A stretch of DNA of 64,000 bases, from positions 2,666,001 to 2,730,000 of the forward strand of contig NC_072896.1 of the NCBI RefSeq assembly GCF_027943255.1, in the 5' to 3' direction. Each line of letters starts with the position of its first letter. Position 1 is the first letter of the stretch. The position numbers and the translations under genes are program-made. The notes beneath the pieces are model-generated. The model was not told the DNA's origin. It saw only the letters and a list, made by a program, of their open reading frames with translations, and did no database searches. Of this stretch, positions 55,701 through 64,000 are shown one piece after another. This DNA comes from Anastrepha obliqua (lineage: Eukaryota > Arthropoda > Insecta > Diptera > Tephritidae).

Positions 55701-57157
55701 AACACAGTTTGGGATTCTCACCTGTCACTCCATAGTTAACGATATCGATAATTCCCATGCAGTAAAAACACCCATACATATAGATTTCAATAAAAATTCG
55801 CATATGATTTCCAAACAAGAAAAACCCAAATTTAAAATAAATTTAAAATAGGAATTTCACAAAGACGCATTGAAAATCAACCATAATTGAAATTTAAAAA
55901 ATTTTCTTGGGAAATATAAAAACAAAGTCTTAGAAAAAAATCATACCGCAGTAAATTCCAAAACTCATTTATGACGCACTTGATTTATGCAATTTGACAT
56001 TGTGACACAATGCAACAACAATTGGGGTGTCTGGTGAGGTATAAGGACATCCAGACACAAAGTCAATGCTGCTACAAACCGCAAGGACCTTTCGCTGAGA
56101 AAAGGACATTTCGCAATAATTTAACAAGCGCGAAGTAATAATTCAAAAAAATATGATTTCAATAACTGAGCTAGAAGTAAAACAAGGGATAAACATGAGA
56201 ATTACGTGCTTAAGTAGGGGCAAGACACTGAAAATGAAAAGAAGATTGAAAAAGAAAATTTTGCACATGAATAGAATTAGCGCTGGTTTGGATATAAATC
56301 AAAAATATTTTAAAACTTCAAAATGAAAGGTAAAAGATACAAATCCATATAATTGCACGTAAATAGTATACGTAAGCAAAGCCGTGAGGAATAAATATTT
56401 GTGAGCCGCAGCAAAATCGCAAACGCACATTTCGTATGAGAATCCAGCAGATGAGGGAAAATGCAAGTCAAGGTTATCATGCAAAGATCACTTAAAGTGC
56501 GCAATTCGCCATTCTGATAACTTCCAACTGCCAGTAAAGCTAAACGATTTTTTAATTTGCGCGACCTTTCACAAGTAAATAGAAATGGTACAGCCAGTCC
56601 TAATGTGATTGTGCTTGCCAAGCCAACTGGAAAATTCCTTTGCTAACCCAAAGGAAGGATAAGTTACTTTTGAAAAAGACGACTGATGCCTAGCAGCACA
56701 CGCAAAGTAGAGCGCGAACGTACAATCCTGGGTAATTGATTTGAAAACATTGATGGGGAGAAAAATTAGAAACGCAGCAGCAACCTGGTAAAGGCTTATG
56801 TGATGACTGCAAAAGCACAAATCGGGGAAGAAAAACAGCAGAAAGGAAATTACTGCACTTAAGTAGTAGAAACGATAATGAAAATTACGAAACTGTGAGT
56901 AAATATGTATCTATTCAAGTGGAAAATTGCAGACAGATGCCAAAAAGTAAAAGCGCATATAAGGGAACTGCATTGGATAAGCCTATAAACCTATAAACAG
57001 TCAAAATTTGAGAAGCCGTGCATCTCAGAAACCACGAAAATTGTGCGGAGAAGAGTGGCAACGGTAGAGAAAGAAGAAGGAATGTTTGGGTCTAACAAAC
57101 AAGATATAACTATGGAAAAGGATGCGAGGGATAAAATGTGTTGCAAATAGTATCGGG
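55701..57157. other. AT-rich non-coding DNA
   Basis: Two overlapping minus-strand frames near 56300-56820 lack recognisable domains. Nothing else seen. Confidence 0.5.
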
Positions 57158-57385
57158 TTAGATATGAGTTTGAGAACTTTAAAATATAATACAAAACAGA
57201 AATATTGTTGGAATGAACTTTTTCTTTATTATAATCTAGTGGATAATTCCATGCCATTTCGCGAAGATCCATACGTAAAATTTTCCACGTAGCCGAAGGA
57301 TAAGGTGAACAAGTTGAGAATGACTACGAATCGGCATCTCGGCGCCTATTTCAACACTTCGTTCTATGAACGATATCGATATTTT
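57158..57385 (-). mobile_element. Mariner-like deletion derivative B
   Basis: Shares with derivative A both the 3' part (AATACAA(A/G)ACAGAAATATTG, GGAATGA) and the coding scrap upstream (GCCGAGATGCCGATTCGTAG on the minus strand for AEMxIRxxS, then the ACGTGGAAAA of TTWK). It is further shortened: the AYKIQLVQ block is gone. Same family, more decayed copy, 1.9 kb away and in the same orientation. Confidence 0.58.
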
Positions 57386-58884
57386 TCATGCAGCTAAAAG
57401 AAACACCCGACACTTTTTAAACTTTCTATCTGTGGCTAAAGACATCTACGAGTACCACCAACTGCTATTACCTTCTACTTGCAGTTCTTTGCGTGCTTTT
57501 TCAATCTCACTCGCAGTGGTGAATTCACTTTCACTTTTACTTTCATTTCTCTTTTCTCCTCTATAGCATATTCACATGCTAATGCCTTCAGCAGCAAAAA
57601 ACATGGTCAGCAAATATTTACTACGAAATCACTAAACTTCATTTCCATTCAACGCCACAGAAGCTCTTTTGCTTAAATTGCCAAGCTATTAACGAGGTCG
57701 TTAATGAATAGCGGTGACAGACGCTATCAGCCTAAATGGCTGATTTATACGCCTACATCTCTAGTTGACAGCCCACTCTACCTGCAGTATAGTAAACTTG
57801 TAGTAAAGTCGGTTGTATAAACAAAGAATTAACCCATTTTGGTACAGTACTAGTCCACATTCAATTACTAATAAATAGTGGCAACCGTCTTGTAAGACTA
57901 GTTGAAAGGCACTCATGCTCTTAATTTAGTTATATGGAAGAAAATCGGTATTAAGACAGTTAGCACACTTCTCATAAATTCCGTACCAGTTACTTCGCAG
58001 CTAGTCACAAAGTGGACGGCGCTCAACTAGGGCTTTTCTTCAAACATCCTTCGTATTCACATTCCCGTTATGTTATGCTGCTTTTAAGGCACTTTGCTCA
58101 TAATGCAGCATATGCGGGAATTTGTGACAAATAAGCCTCTAATGGAACATCCTTACACACATACATACAAACAAGCTTGGCATAAACAACTTAAGCTCGT
58201 AGTAGACACATCATGGGCATAATGGCGACTTATCTGTCTCGTGTTGACAGGTGGATGAATTGCAAGTAGGTCACACGTATGCCATTGAGATTCACTTTGA
58301 AGTTTTACGCAAGAGCCGTAGAACAAGTAAAAAATTGCAGAAGGAGCTGAAAATGAAAGAAATTAACTGAGTAGGTTTGATGCCTAGAGCCAGACGCTGT
58401 GGACAAAGCTATATAATAAATGGAATGGAATGATGTGAAAGCAAATATGTCCCTTTCATTTATTTCAAGTCTAAAACATAATAATAGTTTCTACAAACCA
58501 CTTAAAGCTAATATGAGCTTAAAATACTAATGATATTTAAAAAAATAAATTAAAAAAGAAAGAGTTTAGAAATTCAAAAAATTTCTTCTTTGGCACCGAA
58601 AAGTCAAACGAGTCGAACTGAGTCCTATTCTCGGGATCTCACTGAATTTAAGATGAAATGGCGATGTGAAAGTGTATGAACATAGAAATGAATAATCAAT
58701 TGCTCCTTTAATTCCGACTTGAGCGCATATTTAAGGAAGCTTTCTGTGCTCGTCAAATTCTCTCAATTGCAAATTAGTGGCAAGGCCTCCAGATAAATGT
58801 TTCATATTCTAATCAATACGCGTATTTTTAGTGATTTAAATCCAACCTTAAACAGACTCCCATCAAAATTTCACTATTTTTAAT
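57386..58884. other. Non-coding DNA
   Basis: No gene recognised. A CTTTCACTTTTACTTTC repeat lies near 57528. Confidence 0.5.
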
Positions 58885-59040
58885 CAGAGTTTCTAGAGTA
58901 TGGAGTTTTATCGATCATTGAATTTTTGTATAATAAAGTGGAAGTTTTAAGTGGCTCAAATATCAACGCGAATTTTTGCTTTTTGCTGGCAGTCTTATGC
59001 CTTTTCTCCATAAAAACAATTTTCGAATATTTTTTATTCG
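58885..59040 (+). repeat. Dispersed repeat, copy 6
   Basis: Contains GGAAGTTTTAAGTGGCTCAA, ACGCGAATTTTTG, TTTGCTGGCAGTCTTATGCC and TTCTCCATA, closest to the copy at 20795. Confidence 0.55.
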
Positions 59041-60009
59041 ATATTCAAATGGGATTGTAATACGAATCTACTTTAATAGATATTTAGCTGGTTTATTCAA
59101 TAAATGAAATCAAACTAAAGACACATCAATCAGAAAAAGGGATAATTAAACACTCTGACATTAAAGTCACAAAGATCAGTCAGAGTGGATCATGTATAAA
59201 TCTACTTCTAATGACACTAAATGTATGCAAAAATATTAACCGACTTTTTCCAAACATTGTTCATACGCACATGCCTTTTCACAATAAATCATAATTAAAA
59301 CAGCGATCTAATCCGATTTATATACGAAACAAATGTCTAACAAAACAGACGTCAAAGCGCAAGCCATACGAACCGACCGACCACCAAATATATCCAAACG
59401 AAGAAGTAGAAGCAATCATCTAAGCTGCCAGCGGGATGTCCAAGGATTTGACACACACAACAATCACAATATTTGTTGTTGCTGCAGTATTTGCACTTAC
59501 TGCAACAGCCTGCAATTCGAGCCCAAACGCACCGGGTTGGCAGCGTGCTCGAAGGAACAAAGAAAACCAAATAAAGAGTATAAGCGAAAGTGCTGCACCG
59601 TGCGCTCAGCATGTGGTCAGTCAGTTCAATCATGCACTCGTAGATTTTCAGTGCCGCCTAGCCAGTTCGATGTAACTGCTTTGTTGCTGTGCTGCAGACT
59701 CTTGGCTTCTGCCAGTTTGCTGATTTGTGGTCTGTATAAGGTTCGTTTGGTGATGACATTAATGCCGACAACGGAAGCTGCTTAGCGACTGGTACAATGA
59801 CAATGGCAGTCGAGCGAAGTTATCGCGGCGGTTGCATTTGCGATAGTAACTGACAGCAATGCGGATGGATGCGGGTAAGTGTGCAACGAATTCATAAGCT
59901 AGCGTTGATTGAAATTTTCTTTCGAAAAGAGAGATGGTATCTTAAATAATAACTTAAATTTAGTATTTTGAAATCCTTAATTTGAAATTTGTGTTGTGTA
60001 ATCAAAAAA
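59041..60009. other. Non-coding DNA with a GC-richer part
   Basis: 59330-59870 is GC-richer, with frames open on both strands. One frame is discussed separately (59436-59675). Confidence 0.4.
59436..59675 (+). CDS. Doubtful 79-codon frame with a signal-peptide-like start
   Basis: The N-terminus (MSKDLTHTTITIFVVAAVFA) followed by LTATACNSSPNAPG has a hydrophobic core and a plausible cleavage region after TATA. The remaining 50 residues are hydrophilic, with three cysteines in all, and match no family I know. A longer 150-codon frame overlaps it in another phase and neither has splice or promoter support. Listed only because the N-terminus is unusual; probably chance. Confidence 0.15.
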   Translation: MSKDLTHTTITIFVVAAVFALTATACNSSPNAPGWQRARRNKENQIKSISESAAPCAQHVVSQFNHALVDFQCRLASSM

Positions 60010-60310
60010 GGTTCAGGCAGCTCATAACCCTCCCTGAGCACCAACCAAGAATGGTCACGGGCATTGGGCAGCCATCTGTATAGGCTTGGCACTGACACTT
60101 GTCGTTTCTGCAACCAAGGCTCAGAAATTCTAATACACCTTCTTCTCGAATGTGATGCCAAAGCGAAAAGAAGTATTAGATAAGGTGGAAGAAAATCACA
60201 AACGTTCAGCACAATCCAGCTCCATCTTGGATGAGAGAGCTGGGTTTGGATGAGATACTAGGGAAAAGTGAACATAAAATACCGTGAGGTCGAAGCGTAA
60301 AATGACTTTA
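60010..60310 (+). pseudogene. Non-LTR retrotransposon tail with CCHC knuckle and 3' end
   Basis: RQLITLPEHQPRMVTGIG precedes a one-base frameshift into GSHLYRLGTDTCRFCNQGSE and ILIHLLLECDAKAKR. The CRFC...H-x4-C spacing marks the C-terminal zinc knuckle of the Jockey/R1 group. About 100 bases later the tail GTGAACATAAAATACCGTGA, then GGTCGAAGCG, matches the copies at 20235 and 55076. Only the last 70 codons and the tail are preserved. Confidence 0.66.
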
Positions 60311-63300
60311 GTATTCAATTCATGTAATTTGAAAAGTTATGGGAATTCCTTTATGAAACGTTCAGGGCTTACTAAGTATAGAGCTATTAATGAAAAACTA
60401 AAAAAAAATCTGAGGGTGCTGTTTTTCATAAATCATAAAAAACTGTTTTTTTTTATTTTTTAATATTTTTTTTACGTTATAATATTTTGTTTTTGTTTTT
60501 CAAATAATTTTAAGTATATTTTATCTTAAAAAATATTAAAAAGAATCGAATATATTTGTATTGAAAAGACTCCATAATAAAATTTTCAGGGCTGCAAACT
60601 CAGTTGAAGCCTATAAATACTTAATCAATAATACTAATAAACAATTCTCAGTAAAATTTAAGACCATGTCCAAAATACTCAGATCGCTGGATATGGAATC
60701 TAGCCAACTATGGAAACTAGCCATTCCTCCATTTAGATTAATAATCACCTTCGTGCTCTTCCCTTTTAGTCAATCATAAATAAGATCAAATACACTATAC
60801 GAGTATGACTTCCAAGTAGTTTCACAACAGTCATAAACCACAGAACATTTTCATCATTTCAAAGCGAGGCTAACACACTCAACTGGGCAAACCTTTTTTC
60901 GAGCTGTCTTTTATGTATTAAATTTTCTTCATATTTTTTTTTTGTTGCATACGCACATTCACACATAACAAACAGTATACTACTTTTATTTTAGCGGCAT
61001 ATTAACCCTCCAAATAGAGCCATCTGTGGATGTACCTACATTGTTGTCGGCGCAGTTGTTGCCCATATTGGTCCATAAATTTCATACGAAATGAGCCAAA
61101 ACGAATCTGTGCAAGCTGCTGCAGTTTTAAAAGAGAAATTTCTTCTTCAAAGCCTTTCGGTTATAACTTCCTTCTATTAAGTGATAAAATATGTGCCATA
61201 TGTTTTTGAAACATAATGACTCAATTCTTGACAGTTACGAGTATTAGATAAACTCATAATTCGCGTAAATTTCCGACGAAGCTACACTTTGTGGGTGATC
61301 CAATGTACGAAGATTGTGCAATGCAGTTTCATACGGAAAAATATATGGTTAGCAAATACATACCGCCTTATGCTCGATTATAAATGGGTCGGTTTAAACA
61401 CTCACCTGAAATTAGAAATGCAGCAATTAATAGAGTTCATTATATTTATATGTACATAAAAAATGAGTATTAGAATTTTTTTTTGTAACATGAATATTAG
61501 TATATTACTTAGTGTATAGTAACCCATTTAGGCAACTCGCTTAATGTGAAGAGGAATAAAAAATTGTATGTAAAAAGGAGTGCAGACAGAGATTTCTTAT
61601 AATTGGCTATATGGTGACGTTGTTCTAGATGGCATTTCGCCATAATATCAGCCTCGGTGGTTCTTTAGACCAAATCTCTATGTAATTTTAGCATAGTGTT
61701 GGAGCAATTTTACCAATAGGGAACCTGATTTTTTCTTTTAGTTCTTAAATTATATTCGGGATTCTGACGTAAAAAATATCCATTCAGCAAACTAAAGAAA
61801 ACAAACCAGAAAGTAATAAATTCATCTGTTTCAGTTTCAGAAAAAAAAGACTTTCTGATGTACCAATCAAGTGCGAGTATTTCTGTGAAAGCAGCTAAAG
61901 TTTTCGATAAAAAACATTCATACTCTATCATATGCTTCAAGAGTGTTTCGCTTCAGTCTAAATCCTGATTGTAGCAATCCTTGTTATAGCAGCATAAACA
62001 TTCCCCATTGAAGTGACAGTTCTTGGCCGGGTATAAATCCGGGTCGGCCGGCCGGTAACGTAGAATCGGCTGTCGTGGGAACTCTGCCTCTTTAGCTCTT
62101 CTTTAGGAAAGGTATCATCATTAAGGGATAAGAGAACCCTTTCTTTTTTCTTAAAGCTACAGCACTGGCCGCATCGAAAAAAACCAAGAGTTAATCGAAT
62201 AAAGCAACTATTTATTAAGATCATGAAAAGATTTGTGCGTGCAGATGAGTGTCTCTTCTCTACCATTTTCACATTCGATTGCTTTATTGAAGCAACATCA
62301 GTAGGCTCTACAAATGTATTTTTGTAAACCGTGTGTAGAGCATAATTGACACCACTAATAAAAATAAGTATTCAATTATTCCTAGGCGCCACTCAAACTG
62401 ATTTAGCAAAGCTTCTTTTTAATTTAAGTGCTACTGAACATTTGCAAATAATTTTTTATAACAGCTCACGCCCGCAAAGAACTGATTTGGTTCAGAGTCA
62501 GAAAAAGTCCGCCACTCATCTGCATCTCATTATTAATCGATTAGTGATTCGGTTATTTGGAACAATAAATTCGATTCGATTAAACCACTTTTTGAAAAAA
62601 CTTACTCGATTAATAATCTTCATTTTATTAATCTTGGCATCCCTACTCATATGATATGTAGATAGTATACAATATTCAACAGAAATATAACAATTATGTA
62701 TTTAAAATAAACGCAGCCCTAAGTCTTTTCATAGCCTAGTAATGCCAAACTTCATTTAAGTTCTCGAACGAGCAATATTTGGAAATTATTAAAAATCATC
62801 TGTTCTGAGAATTTAAATATCCAATAGGCTGATCCGGGTCCTTAATGAAAATGAATTTTTGTTTTTTCATTTATTAAGTTTACGATTGGATTCCAGCTTA
62901 GATAAAAAAAGATATCTAGGAAGAGCGAAATCAAGATCGAGACTATTATATTAAAAATTCTATTTTATTCGCCGTAATAGGCAGTCGAACGAGATCAACC
63001 GTTTTACGGGTACGACATGAAAACAGTTCAAATTACATAATAAATTGATTGCTGATATTTTATAGACAATTTCTTACTAGTTCAGAAAATGCTAAAAAAA
63101 AATCAAAGTAAATATTTGACGGTGAGGTACTGAAAGGAGAAGTGGATAATTATGACGATGAGAGGAATATTGGACAGTATGTGGAAAAATAAATGTTACT
63201 ATGTTACATCGCCGCCACACGATGTTGATGAGGTCAACGATGATGTCAAATTCGACGTCGTATCCAAAAAATACAGTTTTTATATAATCGGAGTTTCGTC

Positions 63301-63776
63301 TTTACTCTAAAGAACCTTACTTCACCTTTCTTCTATGGCAGAGAAGACTTAATGAATATGACTTACCATTTCTGAGATATGATCGTTTGCGCAAAAATTG
63401 TTTTATGGGTATTTAAATGGCGCTTAAAGCACTAATAACAATCATAGGCCGTTCCGAAGAAGTGGGAATCTCTGAATGTACATCGTGGCAAATTCTGCAT
63501 ACAAATATCCCACACTATTACACAATTAAGTTTTGCAGAAGGAGTGAAGCCACTTGATCGTCTGAATTTGTCAAAACTTCTTTTGAGTTACACAGGAACA
63601 TTTCCAAACCAACGTTCCGACCAATATTAAAAACTCTTTAGTAAAATATTATATAGAATTGTGTTTTTATAAATATCATAACCATTTTGGCATAATACAT
63701 TTGTTACCCATTCCTATCTCGATTCTATTAGTCTATTACAAACAACAATCATGATAACAAAGATATTTAATAATAC
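60311..63776. other. AT-rich non-coding DNA to the right-edge gene
   Basis: 62025-62085 is a GC-rich island (CCGGGTCGGCCGGCCGGTAA) that may be part of an unidentified repeat. 62570-62650 (ATTAATCGATTA words ending TTGGCATCCCTA) resembles one end of a hAT-type MITE. No supported genes. Confidence 0.42.
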
Positions 63777-63782
63777 TTTATT
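63777..63782 (-). promoter_or_regulatory. Polyadenylation signal AATAAA
   Basis: AATAAA on the minus strand, 33 bases after the stop codon of the right-edge exon. Confidence 0.7.
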
Positions 63783-63815
63783 TTCACTCTCAAAACAAGT
63801 ATTTCCAATTCTTCT

Positions 63816-64000
63816 TTAACACAAAGTCTCCTGCGGTAGTGTACCCTCAATAACGCCCAACATTAAGGCAACTAAACCAATCACTGACACTTCATCCAGC
63901 GCTTTAGTTGCCAGTGGCACGAACCAACGTTGCAGAGCCGCGTCAACTTCCTTCTCACTGTCGTTAAATGTCTGATTTATGAACTCTTCAATCCAAGCAT
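63816..64000 (-). CDS. C-terminal exon of an unidentified host gene (partial)
   Basis: The minus-strand frame enters open from the right edge and runs 61 codons to TAA at 63818-63816. It reads AWIEEFINQTFNDSEKEVDA, then ALQRWFVPLATKALDEVSVI, then GLVALMLGVIEGTLPQETLC. Codon use and composition are clearly GC-richer than the surroundings, and an AATAAA follows at the right distance, all of which supports a real 3' end. The piece is helix-rich: an acidic amphipathic start and a hydrophobic stretch (VIGLVALMLGVI) that could be a buried helix or membrane segment. I do not recognise the family. The ATG at the very edge is out of frame with this reading. Confidence 0.72.
   Translation of the reverse strand, partial: AWIEEFINQTFNDSEKEVDAALQRWFVPLATKALDEVSVIGLVALMLGVIEGTLPQETLC

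Noticed and set aside
59333..59785. 150-codon plus-strand frame with many cysteines
   Set aside because: No family resemblance; cysteine run comes from a TGTTGTTGCTGC repeat; competes with an equally plausible frame.
62025..62085. GGCCGGCC-containing GC island as a regulatory site or gene
   Set aside because: Looks like part of an unidentified repeat; no frame or boundary supports more.

Overview
The window looks like non-coding nuclear DNA from a higher dipteran, most likely a tephritid-type fruit fly. That placement is inference. It rests on AT-rich sequence, dipteran-style tRNA genes (including an intron-bearing tRNA-Leu-CAA and tRNA-His copies close to the fly sequence as I remember it), and the mixture of mariner, Tc1, TTAA-type, Transib-like and Jockey/R1/RTE-like elements. 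I see no rRNA, CRISPR array, bacterial operon or complete host protein-coding gene. The only convincing host coding sequence is a C-terminal exon cut by the right edge (63816-64000, minus strand), with a polyadenylation signal behind it.

Layout. 0-4 kb: a non-autonomous Transib-like element whose ends begin with the RSS-type heptamer CACAGTG and which is flanked by a perfect 5-bp duplication; a possible 3' exon; and a mariner-like deletion derivative inside a duplicated AT-rich repeat. 8.5-11 kb: two more transposase relics, a Jockey-like retroelement tail and a 0.5-kb degenerate AACTT repeat. 13.2-19.4 kb: a TTAA-flanked non-autonomous element, two mariner-type relics, and a Tc1-like element with inverted repeats carrying two binding-site-like repeats per end. 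19.8-28.6 kb: tRNA-Gln, an 840-bp inverted-repeat unit, and three tRNA-His genes in one orientation, two of them in a long duplicated segment. 29-37.6 kb: RTE- and Jockey-like relics, a nearly complete 1289-bp mariner broken by frameshifts, and a G-quadruplex-prone block. 40-52 kb: further RTE, Jockey and R1-like relics and a Harbinger-like element with a nested palindromic element. 53.8-60.3 kb: a tRNA-like relic, the intron-containing tRNA-Leu, two related mariner-like deletion derivatives and a retroelement tail. 60.3-64 kb: mostly featureless, then the terminal exon.

The active parts are probably the five Pol III tRNA genes and the right-edge gene. Everything else is transposable-element sediment: I see no intact transposase or reverse transcriptase. 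The most interesting signals are the Transib-like termini; the conserved tRNA-His 3' trailers, which contain a hairpin and an exact copy of seven bases from the mature tRNA 3' end; recurrent internally deleted mariner-like elements; an unclassified dispersed repeat with six copies; and a paired promoter-motif-like inverted repeat. All family calls come from reading translated sequence by eye. No database search was possible.
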